Below are positions 1 through 10,298 of a stretch of DNA of 16,690 nucleotides, piece by piece (the stretch's first letter is position 1; each line of letters starts with the position of its first letter). The stretch covers positions 1 to 16,690 of the forward strand of contig PITI01000214.1 of NCBI GenBank assembly GCA_004325065.1. Direction: 5' to 3'. The position numbers were made by a program, and so were the translations under genes. The stretch is from Hamiltosporidium magnivora (Eukaryota > Microsporidia > Dubosqiidae). The notes under the pieces are model-generated. The model worked only from the letters and a program-made list of their open reading frames with translations, was not told the DNA's origin and made no database searches.

Positions 1-440
1 GCGCCTAGGAGATATAAAAATAAAAACTATTAAAAACCGAGAGAGCTAAGTAGCAGGTTATACCTGTTGGTATGTCATTGCACTTTCTAGGTGGACCCCA
101 TATAAATCTCTGAAATATATCTTAGCTAGAAGTTTATTGGGTTCAGCAAGTGTAGAGTAAGTGGAAATGCTGTATAGTCTCGGAGGAGCCCGAGGGCTTC
201 GGCCTTCGATCACACTCCATGCAACGTTTTTAACGAACACCGGGCAACTGTCTCGCCTATTAATTAGGCTCTACACACCTGGTTGATGTAGGCTTTGGTA
301 TTTAGGTATCGCAGGGGGTACTGATCGAGTATTTGGGCAGCAGTTATTTGTGTTAAACCTAAAACCGCGTGAATGTTATGAAAACAAATATAACACTTTC
401 CACTGTTTAGAAAAGACGCGATACCTTTAAATAAAGTTTT
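1..440 (+). repeat. Dispersed repeat, copy A (diverged, left end at or beyond window edge)
   Basis: This segment aligns along its length and in the same orientation with 15883-16334. Shared blocks in the same order include CTGTTG..TATGT.ATTGC (from 64), TTAGCTAG, TTCAG.AAG, GGAAATGC (163-170), ATGCAACG (219-226), AACGAAC, GGCAAC and an AATAAA near the end (430-435). Spacing is almost identical; for example 48 bases separate GGAAATGC from ATGCAACG in both copies. The segment is more GC-rich than its surroundings. It could be a diverged solo LTR or a non-autonomous element. Its 3' end is not clear, because similarity to copy B fades after about 440. No credible protein is encoded. Confidence 0.75.
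191..208 (+). other. Hairpin with UUCG tetraloop inside repeat copy A
   Basis: CGAGGGC, TTCG and GCCTTCG form a 7-bp stem (one G-U pair) closed by a C(UUCG)G tetraloop, a very stable RNA fold. The left arm overlaps a second possible pairing, CTCGG (179-183) with CCGAG (190-194), so the two hairpins exclude each other. A matching arrangement with different bases exists in copy B. No function is known. Confidence 0.5.
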
Positions 441-2318
441 CCTTCACTAATGTGTTTATTTTACTGCTCTGTAAACTTAATTTAGAAACTTTATCACATC
501 AAAGACGATATATTATGGGGAAAGAGTTGATCAAAGCATAAATTTTTCTACCTTGAACTGCCGAATACCTTTCTAAACGAATTCTATATTATAATTTCAT
601 ATTAAAAATAGAAATTACAAAATAATTTTATCTGAAGATATATAAATATGCTCATATTAAGAATTTAAAAGTACTTTGCTTACTTAATTAAGAGCAAGAA
701 ATCAACAGCAATTTTAATAAACCACATTATAATCACTAGACTAAGAGCACAAAAATTATAAATTAAACCTGAATTTTTCTAGAAAATGATGCTACGTTTG
801 ATGTTTTCTGGAAAAATGTAATAAAAATTTTTAGAATCTAAACATATCATTTATATGCCTGAATAAAAATTCCAAGAAGCCTTATGTCTTATTAAAACAA
901 ACAAATTAAGCCATTGTACGCCCGAATGAACAAAAATGAAAAATGCTGCAATGTAAAAACAGAACGTATGAACGAGGCATATCTTCCATAGAAAAAAAGC
1001 TTTTTAAATGTCAAACAAAAGACAGAAACATAAATTGAATAAAATACTTAGAAATGAATAGAAAATATATATAAAAAATAAGAATCCAAAACTAATTTAA
1101 ATGAATACGGAGCATAAATAATGAAATAAAAATATTTGCAGTTTCTCAAAAAAGCCGTCTTCTTTTATATTCTATTTCTTAAAATATTTTAAGGTACACA
1201 AAAGAACGGCTTAAATATTATAATTAATCCCAATTTCGATAATCATTTAACAAAACGATGAAAAAAATCTTGGTGCAAATTTCGGCAGAGAAAACCATCT
1301 ATACATAATTTCGATATCGATTATAATATATTTAAAATAACAATTCGAACCCAAAAACAAATTTGGAGTCATTTTGCTAATATCTACAGCAAAATGTGTA
1401 TGTGAAAGGAAATGAAATACTAGAATAAAAAAGTTTCGAAAATTTTAAATTTCAAATTAGATATTATATACTAAAAAATAAAATACACTTATTGATGTTT
1501 AAATTTAGTTAGAGATTCCCTTGTATTAATAAATCCAAAGAATTATAGAAGTAAGTCGAATTTAAAAATCATTTAGTTGCGTTAAAAGTTTAGCCTTGGA
1601 TACTTTTATGTAATAAATATGAATTTTTCACAGATAACACAACCGATTAAATACGAGGTTCAAATATTTGAAAAATAAAGTAATATAAGTCTATAATAAT
1701 CAAAGAGACCTTTAAACTAGTTATATTGTTTTACGGAGAGATTTGAAATTGTAACTATATTGATCTAGGTTACGAAAAATCATAAGAAAAGGAAACTTGC
1801 ATAAAGAAAAATATGAAATCTAAAGACATAAGGAAATCAAGTACTTGAATCACTTATCTCGAATAGAACAACATATCGATTTAAAGAAAATAAAAGATAC
1901 TTATTAGCAAAAAGAGAAAAATTAAACATAGAGAGATAGCCAAACAGCCTCCAAATTTAATAATTTCAATTTTTTTGATAGTAATTTAAGAATAATTATT
2001 GTTTATGGCTTTAAGAGGTCTTGATTCTAAAAATATAATTCTGGGTAGAATTACAACTTTTCGCAATTTATATCACAATTGGCCATGTTTACCTCGTTTC
2101 TTTTGGATTTTAAGAATAAAAAATCAATTATATTTTTATTTATATATATGTGAGGAGCACTGTATTTGGAAGAAGAAACGGTAGTGGTAAATGTGGTAGA
2201 AGAAAATGCATAAAAATCGTTAAACATTTCAAGCCAGAAATTTAATAAAAAAAATATGAGAAGCACTGTTCAATGTTTATTTAATTTTGCCTTTGAATAT
2301 ATTTTACAAAATATTTAA
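441..2318. other. Gene-free AT-rich stretch
   Basis: No open frame here has protein-like composition or a recognisable motif, and no CCC-ATG arrangement was seen. Short open frames around 1999-2266 on both strands overlap each other and are low-complexity. The stretch is probably decayed intergenic or old transposon sequence. Confidence 0.6.
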
Positions 2319-2375
2319 AAGAAGGTTTAAGCCAATATGTAAGGTTTTCTAACAATATTAGCCCTAAACCTTCTT
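2319..2375. repeat. Inverted repeat with 11-bp perfect arms
   Basis: AAGAAGGTTTA (2319-2329) is the exact reverse complement of TAAACCTTCTT (2365-2375). Inside the 35-base loop, AATAT (2334-2338) and ATATT (2355-2359) can extend the structure. No T-run or adjacent gene suggests a terminator. It may be a chance cruciform or a small decayed inverted-repeat element. Confidence 0.55.
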
Positions 2376-3009
2376 CAATACAATTAAAAAATATAAATAT
2401 ATAAAATCATCGTAAAGTACATAATATATTGTGGTTTAAAATCTAAATATGTCTAATTTAATATATTGATTCTAAAATTAAATTTTCTAGTAAAGCTATA
2501 TTAATTGATTTTAAAAACATTGAACATAATTTGTAATCTGTTTGAAATAAAAATGTGTTTCGAATTCAAATTTGTTTTTGAAATGTTAACAAATTTATTG
2601 TTCTTTGGTTAATATACAAATGTATGGGTGAGAAGTTATTATAAATGATGAAATTATAGCTGTTTCTATTTGCTAACTATAAATTTTTAGTAAGAATCGA
2701 TTGAAATAATGATTGTAATTTAAAAAATTGACATTTGCTTACACTAAAAACCGGAAGAAATTTCTATTGTTTAACAAGAATTTAAAATTACGATCGTCGA
2801 ACCAGGTTTGAATCCAGGCTGTTAAACTTTTATACTTAAATAAATTTAAATATACGTTATCTGCTTAGTCCATTTTTTAAGATAGAATGTTCAGAAACGC
2901 CGAGATCACACGGGAAACTTTAATCTATCATGTATATGTTTATATATAGTGAAAAAAAACTTCTAGTAAAATAAATTCTGGCTTACTTATACTTATTATT
3001 TCAGTCCTC
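2376..3009. other. Gene-free AT-rich stretch
   Basis: Nothing recognisable was seen on either strand between the inverted repeat and the 3' end of the LINE fossil. A T-arm-like string near 2801-2820 does not fold as a tRNA. Confidence 0.5.
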
Positions 3010-4185
3010 TTATTTCTCTCGCCTTTGAGTATGAACAAACAGAACCAACATATTCTGTCGCTGGTCGATTCCCTGACATTTTCTGAGTCTATTACTCTTT
3101 CTTGAAAGACCTTTTTCAATGAGTCAAACCTTTCAGCCTTTGGCTCCCTTTTGGTCGTTTACCCTCGCATCTTGCTTCATATGTTCATTTAAGGATTCTT
3201 TAATTTTGAATTTTGCTCATATGCCTGAACCAGAGTAATTTTTACCTATATATTTTCTCCAATAATGATTCCGTTTGAAGACACTGCCTGATTATCTTAT
3301 TTCCGATTCGATCGTTTCTATTTTTCTCTATACACGTCTCAAAAATCTTATTTTAGTGGTTTTATTCAGCTACATCTGCTTAATGAGGGCCCATGATTCC
3401 CAACCATATGTCAGAATAGAAACATAAATTTAGGAGTATACAGACATCTTGGTTTTAATCGATATTTTTTTCTCTCTAATAATGCTTTATTACTTGCTCC
3501 ATACAGTCTCCTAGAGGCCGCTATTCTGGCTTTAAGATATTTATCAGGTCTACCACGGGCGCTTAGAGTTGTGCCAAGGTATTTAAACTCTTCTACTTGT
3601 TTTATAAACTTCGTCCAATCCAAAGGTGGGCTTTGTGTTCTTCTTAGATATTACCATTGTTTCCGTTTTGGTTTTATTTATTCTCAATCCTCGTTGTCTT
3701 TGCTCTACATTTCAAATTTCTAGATTTTCTTTAAATCTTTTTCTGACTTTAAAAGCAATACTACGTCATCAGCGTATGCTTTTATTGTCAAATCAATGGC
3801 TGTCATAGACCAATTTCTAGCTTAAATTGTCTAGTTCTGATTTTGCATTTCTTAATTATATCATTCATTAAAATGATAAATAAATAATGGCTGTGTACGT
3901 CTCTTTGTCTTACAACAGAAGATGTGACAAATTCCTCTGAAAATGAGTTCCTCATTTTAACATAGTTTGGTCAAATCTTATAGAAGCTTTGTATTCGTTT
4001 GATAAGAATATTTTGTACACCACTTTTGTATAAAACCTGCCAAAGCTCATATTGCTACACACTACTAAATGATTTCTCTAGATTCATGAAGCAAGTGTGA
4101 AATCATAACCATATTCGATAATCTTCTCTATTACCTGCCGTATTGTAAAAAATCATACTTATTAATTTTAATTTAAACAGTAGAA
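3010..4185 (-). pseudogene. Decayed LINE-type non-LTR retrotransposon reverse transcriptase
   Basis: Read on the minus strand, a reverse transcriptase is preserved in order but broken by many stops and frameshifts. Visible blocks are TIRQVIEK (near 4145), an FSSV remnant of the FDSV-type block (4058-4069), VVRQRDV for the usual GVRQGDV (3896-3916), the intact catalytic YADD (3765-3776) followed by VVLL, GLRINKTKT (3643-3690), FKYLGTT (3567-3587), LTYGWESWAL (3385-3414), then WFRHM, KRPKG (3143-3163) and a C-terminal DRICW tail near 3045. The block order is that of animal-type LINE RTs with a YLG..YG.E.W tail; the clade is not assigned. The longest open piece (70 codons, 3411-3623) covers the thumb-like part. 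The 5' endonuclease portion is not recognisable above about 4185. This is a dead copy with no coding capacity. Confidence 0.92.
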
Positions 4186-6795
4186 ATTTCATAACCTTTT
4201 GTAGAACTATTACACTTTGAAAACGAGGCCTCATCTTAAATCCATTGCAAGTGAAATAAAAAGAATTGCTAAAAAGCATAGTTTCTTAACTTAAAAGAAA
4301 AACAACACATAGTAAGATGGGTTCTATAATGCTATATCGGGCTGAGTATATTATTGTTTAAAAATGTTTTGAATTAAATAAATATTGCAAATAAATTCGA
4401 AACTTAATTTATCCGAGACTCTAAAAACGAAACCAATATCAAATGACATAAAGCAATCGTTTATGTTTGTCAATTATATACATGAAATTCATTTCATACA
4501 ATTAAATTATGCTTGATATTATTTTAAATTATTTTATTCTGTATTTTGATCTTGACTCAAACCGTTTGAATACTCTGGGCTAAATGATAAATTTACTGAG
4601 CTTTTTATAAGAAGAAGTTAGAACTAGGATTTAAAGAGTATTGTATCTACCTAGAAGATAACTTTAAAAAAACATTCAGAATGTTTATCTTTGAAGAGAA
4701 TTTACGCTTTTAAAACCTGTGTGGTTTTTTTGAAAAAGTAAAGAAAGTTAAACTAGAAGAGAAAAAACTAAAAGTGGTAAAATGATTGTAAAAAATTTTG
4801 CCGTTTAAAATGCTTCTATCGTGCAAATATTAGATTGAAAGCGTGATTAAGAAACCAACATTGGAAAAAAATCTAACTAACAAACCTATATAGCTAAGTA
4901 GAAATTTGGAAATCTTTTGTAATGTTTTAAGATTTATGAAGTGATGAATTGTTAATTATTGGTCATCCTTTAAAAAACCTTAGTAAAAAAATATTTTTTA
5001 TGATTAATCAGTTTTTTTGCTATTCTATGGATACAAATGCGTTTTAGGTAACAAAAGAAAGTCTAAAAATATCGTTCAATATTATAATAAAACATAAAAT
5101 TTCGTCACGGATGCCTATAAACTACTGCTACATAATTGCAATTGAAAACCTAATCAATTTTTTCTGCTTCTGAATCTACCTCTTTAAGAACAAAAATTGA
5201 AAATTTAAAAAGAAGTTGTGTTTAACCTGTTAAATATGCTCTTGAAAAAAAAGAAAATAAAAATATCAATGAAAAATAGAATAGAAGAACATTAAATTTG
5301 AAAAGACTACCATGAAATTTTGTGTAAAATATAAAATTGTACAATAAAAGGTACATTGGTGTTAAAGATACTTTATTTTGCATCTAATTGTTCCAAATCA
5401 AAAATTAAATATTATTTAGCCTGGCTCTATGCATTATCCTTGCTTTTTTATTAGTATTGAGATGGGTTCTACATGCAATTACGTCATATTTAATCCTTTC
5501 TAAATACTAATAATGTATATATGCTATATTTGCATTCAAGTAAGGAAAAACCAATATAAAGTCGATGTCCTTTAAACAAAGCGAAATATTTAATTTTATA
5601 GACAAAGAAATTTATTAGTAAAATTCAAACAGAAACACTCATGATAATTTGCACGAGTATATACACCACAAGAAGTAAAATAACACATACTAATGCACAC
5701 TAATTTGATTTACAGACTAGAAAAACCAATGTTAAGTTACACAAAAAACGTTAAAACCATTTATACCGCTTAGCTGTGCCTAGAAAGACTGGAAACGAAG
5801 CATTTATTTAGAATAATAAAGAATAAAATGAAAATAGAAAGCATGATGGACTAAATAGTTTATAATTGATATAAATAATGCAAAAGAATGCATACAAATA
5901 ATTTTATTTATATGCACCAAGTTTTTTCAAAATATTTTTAATTTAATATTCCATAACAAGTATAATTAATTTTTGAACCACAATAGATCATTTTTTAAAA
6001 AATTTCTTTCTTTAATAATATTCTGCAAAAATAGCGGGATGGTTTCTGGGTCGAATATACGTTTGAATGAATATTTGACGTCAGATTCCTAGTCCCTTTT
6101 TTAAAATATTTTTCAAAACAACTAATATCGATTAGATTCAAATATAGTACTACCACTTTTGAAATATTACATAAAAATATAAATTTATGCTTCTTTTCTA
6201 AAGAGTCAGAATGATGAAAAATATATCAAAATTAAATCTAGTAAAATTATCAATCGATTTAATTAATATATTAGGCACTAGTTAAGACTCGGGGATTGTA
6301 TTTTGATAATACTAGGATTCTTTGTATATAAGATGATATATAAAAAACTCTTCTAAATTATAGAATCAATCATTAAAATAAATGTCTGTAAATTTGAGTT
6401 AATTTCTTAAATAGATACGTATGTAATACTTTTAAAATAATTATTTCCTAGTTTTTTTTTAAAAGCCTTGTAAAGAACCTGGAGGAGGCTTCATATAGTT
6501 GAGTTAAAATCAAACATTTTTTTGCAACTCTTTGTTTTTCTGGGAAAGTGTTAAGAAACATCGACCAGAAAAGCGGAACCCCTTAAGTGGAAAATATTAA
6601 TGATCTTTATTTGCATTAAGTAAACACTTTTTACAGTAAATAAGGGTTTAGAAAAAAAAATTACCAAAGAGAAATCATAAGAAGCTTAGCTTTCTAGCTC
6701 TTATTTCGAAATAGTAAAAAAACTACATTCAAAGTAATATAATAATAAAAATAATTAGAATTTAAGTGTTAAGTAATTAAAACAAGAATTCAAAA
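4186..6795. other. Gene-free AT-rich stretch
   Basis: No coding region or motif could be supported on either strand in these 2.6 kb. The part near 4190-4260 may be the far 5' remnant of the adjacent LINE, since it reads GFK-MRP on the minus strand, but the spacing to the next RT block is wrong. The part just before 6800 may be an unrecognisable upstream portion of the next element. Confidence 0.5.
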
Positions 6796-6799
6796 ATGT

Positions 6800-7570
6800 A
6801 AATTTAATATCGTGTAATAAGCCAGTATTGTGCTATATTCAGGATAGAAAGGTATCTTGCAAAATACAATAATGTATCAACTATGCAATTGGTCGGATAA
6901 ATGCAGAAGCATTTAGCAACAAGCGTAAAAAAAGAATTTTTACAACTATATTAGACGAAAAATGAAGTTGTACGACGCATACCTAAGTCTTCCTAAATAG
7001 TTATTATTTCAAGTTTATTCAACGAATTAGGAGCCACTTGAATCATCAAATTCTCCATAGCGAGTATGCAGAGATAAGAGTAGGTACCAGAAAAAACTGG
7101 TATCTAAATATGGAATAATGTACCAGATATATTTGTCTTTGACAAGGGCTAAATATGATAGCATGTATTAATGTAGGAATCAGTTCCTAATATTCAATTA
7201 AAATAGTTGGGACGAGTAAAATTTGAAGGTATAGTCTATTAGTCAACGATGTGGCTCTTATTTGTAGTGTAGATTTGATACAATTTATTGTAGGATAACC
7301 TGGGACGGGGTTGTGACAAAATACCACAAGAAATACCCTAAAAGACGTCAAACGCCACTGAATATGGAAAAATTCATTCAATCGATAATAATCAAAACGA
7401 CTGTCGAATTGTTTCCCTTAATCGACAAAGAAGACTTAAGTCTGAATTTAATGGCGTATAGAGCCGAAGATGCTTCGATGAGTGCTTTTAGAGGAGCTTA
7501 AAATTTCAGAGGAAACCAACACATTCTTAAAACCAGGAAACTAACAAGAAAATGATGTTTAAAACGTAAA
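6800..7570 (+). pseudogene. Fossil retroelement ORF C-terminus with restriction-like endonuclease signature (copy 1)
   Basis: Across several frameshifts the plus strand gives an ordered series: YCAIFRIER (near 6835), HLATS (6910-6924), NEVVRRI (6961-6981), IRSH (7026-7037), EIRVGTR (7071-7091), PDIFVFDKG (7123-7149), INVGIS, LLVNDVA, then TWDGVVTKYHKKY (from 7298) running into a 62-codon open frame that ends at 7501. PD followed by a charged-residue-I-x-VGI strand is the core of PD-(D/E)XK restriction-like endonucleases. The preceding H/C-rich and RHN-like blocks resemble the C-terminal part of R2-type non-LTR elements. I recognise this as a protein family seen in microsporidian and arthropod elements, but could not search. 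The strand residue E (as in IEVGIT) reads N here, so the active site is damaged. Similarity to the copy at 13925-14540 continues past the stop. Confidence 0.75.
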
Positions 7571-9081
7571 ACCTTAAAATATTTAAACCGTTATTTTAGG
7601 GAGGGAACCGACAATAATTTTCATATCCATAACTTATTATAAAGTAATTTATGGTGTTTTAGCCGAATTGAGGAAAGCAATATCACTATTTACGCATAGT
7701 AAAGTTATTTACATAATTACACTTTCTTTCCTATCTTTCTAAAAGCTGAAAAAAGCAGATTTTATATCTGAACAAATTATCCAGAGATTCTGCTTTAGGT
7801 AATAAAACAAACACTTTGATTTAGTTATTACAGTCATAAATGTATTTTGGGTTCTATCTTTTCAATTTTTTTGGATTATAAAAAAAATCAAAAAATATTA
7901 ATACGTAATGTATAGTATTGTTTTTATCCATAAGTTGCTCGAATTACAGTCGAAAATATAAAAAATCCAGAAAATAAAATAAATAGGAAGAAAACAAGAA
8001 ATTAAAATATAGATATAAATATAAAATTCTTTTCATTATAATTTATTCTACTCTTTATACTTATGATGGATAGTTTTTTTCCTCAATACACTCTCATTGT
8101 TTAGTTAAACGCAAAAAAATGAGCATCAATTTTTATGCGATGGTCTAATTAAAGACTTCTAAAAACGCTCAGAATTTCGTATTTCATGTATTTTATTTGT
8201 ACCCAAGCTCTTTTCAATATTTGCAAGATCTTATTGGAAAAAAAGCGATTTCATTACAATATACATCACCTGCTCCTTGAATTATAGAAAAATACATAGT
8301 TCTATTCGACCCTAGAAATGCATGAATTTATCAAGTGCTTCTCTATTAGCCTAGTGCTTTGAAATACTGCTGAGTCGCTTTATATTGTAGGAAAATGCCG
8401 GGGAATGGATTTCGATCTGCTAAATATGTTTTTCCGCCAATTCTTGAAATTAAAAAATAATTTTTGAGCTTTTATAATTTTATCAACTGCTTTCATGATC
8501 GGATATCTCGGTTTATCTTTATTTTTATAGTAACTAATAGATAATAGGAGTTATGAATACAAAAATGAATATAAAAGATTGCAGATTTAGAAGTATAATA
8601 TAAAGTGCTTTAAGAGGTAGAAAAAAAACATTTAGAAGTTGTAAAAACAACTCAATCTATAATTTACTTAATTCAAAAATTGCAATCAAAATAATATCAC
8701 GATAAGTGTTCTTTTGGCATTTGAAATATTGCAAAGTTATCTTAGGTGGTGTTCCTGGGAAAAGAAAGCTGCTGAGCCTCAATAATTAAAATTTTGAGGA
8801 CAAATAGGTACATTAGATTTTCAAAATAAAATTATAAATATTGGTTAGGAATCATAAATCCAAAAGTAAGGCTTTTTATTTAAAAGCAGAGAAAGATAAG
8901 TCAATAGTTTATTTAGAAGTTAAATATCTAATATTGAAAAACAAAATTTAAAATTACATTTTAAAAAACTATAATTAAACATGATGAAATTTATTTTTAT
9001 GATATAAATATTTTTGTAAACTCTTGAAGTCTAAAAAAATATTTTTATAGGCAAATCCGTAACCAATTTTATAAATAAAAA
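7571..9081. other. Gene-free AT-rich stretch
   Basis: The first 60 bases may be 3' untranslated sequence of the preceding fossil, sharing a CCGACAA string with the other copy. A short open stretch on the minus strand around 8370-8520 has no recognisable motif. Nothing else could be supported. Confidence 0.5.
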
Positions 9082-9236
9082 ACCAATTTCGTATTTTTGA
9101 ATTCAGCTAAGAAGAAAAAGGAACTACATTATTCTTGACCACAAATATTAAAATAAAACACCAATTTAGTATTTGAACAGAGGTAAGAAATAAAAGAAAC
9201 TACATTATTCTTGACCACAAATATTAAAATTAAAAT
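9082..9236. repeat. Two-copy tandem repeat, period about 76-78 bp
   Basis: The unit beginning ACCAATTT at 9082 recurs at 9160. The second half of the unit, including CTACATTATTCTTGACCACA, is perfectly repeated at 9124 and 9200. The first half has diverged slightly and carries a 2-base indel. An extra AACCAATTTT at 9061 may be the trace of an older unit. Confidence 0.85.
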
Positions 9237-9585
9237 ACTAAAATTATGTCAAATCAAACCACACAATAGTTGCATTTATAAGAAGTAATAATATAAATAA
9301 TTTTTTTTTATCATATAATCAGAGAAATTCATACTTCATTTACTATTTTTATTATTCAAAATTGAGTTTCTCAAAAAAAAGTTCAAAGTTAGAATATAGT
9401 TTATACGATTTAAATCTTAAATTATCATAATATTAATTCGAAATTTATTACATTCTCAACTGATATACGATTAAATTTTAGCTTTACTGTTTTTTTGCGC
9501 CTGGAGAATAAAATCAAACCAATTTATTTTTTAAAACACATAATACATCCATCATAAACGATATTTTATAATACACCCTAATTTT
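9237..9585. other. Spacer downstream of the 154-aa gene
   Basis: AT-rich sequence with no recognisable gene. It presumably holds the 3' end of the minus-strand transcript of 9586-10050, but no clear polyadenylation signal was seen. Confidence 0.4.
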
Positions 9586-10050
9586 TTATATAAATATACT
9601 TTTAGAAACAAAATTATTACATTCATTTTCTAATTCACCAACCATCTCATCAAATTCTCTATTTTTCTTAAAATCTTTAATAAATTTTATGTAATAAAAA
9701 CCAAAAGTATTTTTCATTTCTTTAATTTTACAAATAAAAATACTTTTTTCAGACATCATTGAATACATATCAATGAAATCATCCAATAGGATAAAATCTT
9801 CATAAATAATAACAATCTGACTCCATAATTCTACCAGTGAATCTATAAAATTCGAAAGAAGAATATTTTTAATTTTTTGTATTACAAGTTTTGTAGAATA
9901 CATTGGTATTCTATACCTTTGTATTATCTTTACAAACATTTCTACAAAAAATGTAACTTCACTGGTTTCGTCTAAACCAATCAATATCTCTCTCAAATAT
10001 TTGTTATAATTTGCTCTTAAATTCATTTCCATTTCGATTTCTTTTTCCAT
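9586..10050 (-). CDS. Hypothetical 154-aa helical protein
   Basis: I do not recognise this protein. It is a complete ATG-to-TAA frame rich in Ile, Phe, Glu, Lys and Asn, with no signal peptide, no convincing membrane span and only three Cys or so. The pattern of hydrophobic residues suggests several amphipathic helices at about residues 10-25, 30-46, 52-85 and 88-128, with a charged C-terminal helix (129-147). One Trp (W76) lies in the motif ELWSQIV. The start is supported by a CCC triplet 13 bases upstream (10064-10066 on the complement) and by the absence of a competing upstream ATG in frame. Met7 and Met9 are alternative starts. It is divergent from the zinc-finger gene, 248 bases away. 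It could be a fast-evolving microsporidian family or a fragment of a helical-repeat protein. Confidence 0.75.
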   Translation of the reverse strand: MEKEIEMEMNLRANYNKYLREILIGLDETSEVTFFVEMFVKIIQRYRIPMYSTKLVIQKIKNILLSNFIDSLVELWSQIVIIYEDFILLDDFIDMYSMMSEKSIFICKIKEMKNTFGFYYIKFIKDFKKNREFDEMVGELENECNNFVSKSIFI

Positions 10051-10063
10051 TAATTTTATAAAC

Positions 10064-10066
10064 GGG
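10064..10066 (-). promoter_or_regulatory. CCC start-proximal motif of the 154-aa gene
   Basis: Read on the minus strand, AAGTCCCG lies 13 bases before the ATG, followed by TTTATAAAA. CCC or GGG motifs immediately upstream of the start are known to mark genes in many microsporidia. The spacing is longer than for the two plus-strand genes. Confidence 0.55.
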
Positions 10067-10292
10067 ACTTAAATATTTCGCAGCTTTAAATTATTTTTTT
10101 GCGGCCAAAAAATAGTTTTACCAACCAATATTTACAACAATTTTATCATTTATAATAAAATATATTTACTGAAACAAAAGATAGAAAATATTTTATTTAT
10201 TTTACTTATAATTTTAAAAATCCATTCAACTTTAAAGAAATAAATATTCTCCTTTTTTAAAGAACATATAAAAAATGTGAGATAAGATGTGA

Positions 10293-10295
10293 CCC
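10293..10295 (+). promoter_or_regulatory. CCC start-proximal motif of the zinc-finger gene
   Basis: GACCCACAATG places CCC three bases before the ATG, the compact arrangement typical of microsporidian genes. Two upstream ATGs (10275 and 10287) each run straight into TGA, which supports the start after CCC. Confidence 0.75.
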
Positions 10296-10298
10296 ACA

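Noticed and set aside
58..240. 60-codon open frame on the minus strand
   Set aside because: It lies wholly in repeat copy A, and the aligned copy B does not keep the frame open.
1999..2266. Overlapping open frames on both strands
   Set aside because: Low-complexity composition, no start motif, no recognisable domain, and the two frames are antisense to each other.
2795..2825. T-arm-like string (GGTTTGAATCC) suggesting a tRNA
   Set aside because: The flanking bases do not pair as a T-stem and no acceptor, D or anticodon arm is found in the expected upstream interval.
3626..3808. 60-codon plus-strand open frame
   Set aside because: It is antisense to the YADD region of the LINE fossil, whose minus-strand motifs explain the sequence.
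4700..4760. Possible repeat shared with 15250-15310 (AAACCTGTGTG then T-rich)
   Set aside because: Only a short core matches, and the flanks do not align beyond what A/T-rich sequence gives.
7084..7101. Perfect small hairpin TACCAG-A6-CTGGTA
   Set aside because: It falls inside the decayed coding sequence and is short enough to arise by chance.
7187..7381. 64-codon minus-strand open frame
   Set aside because: It is antisense to the endonuclease fossil, which reads on the plus strand.
7313..7501. 62-codon plus-strand frame as an intact small gene
   Set aside because: Protein similarity continues upstream of its ATG (WDGVV) and across frameshifts, so it is the tail of a decayed element.
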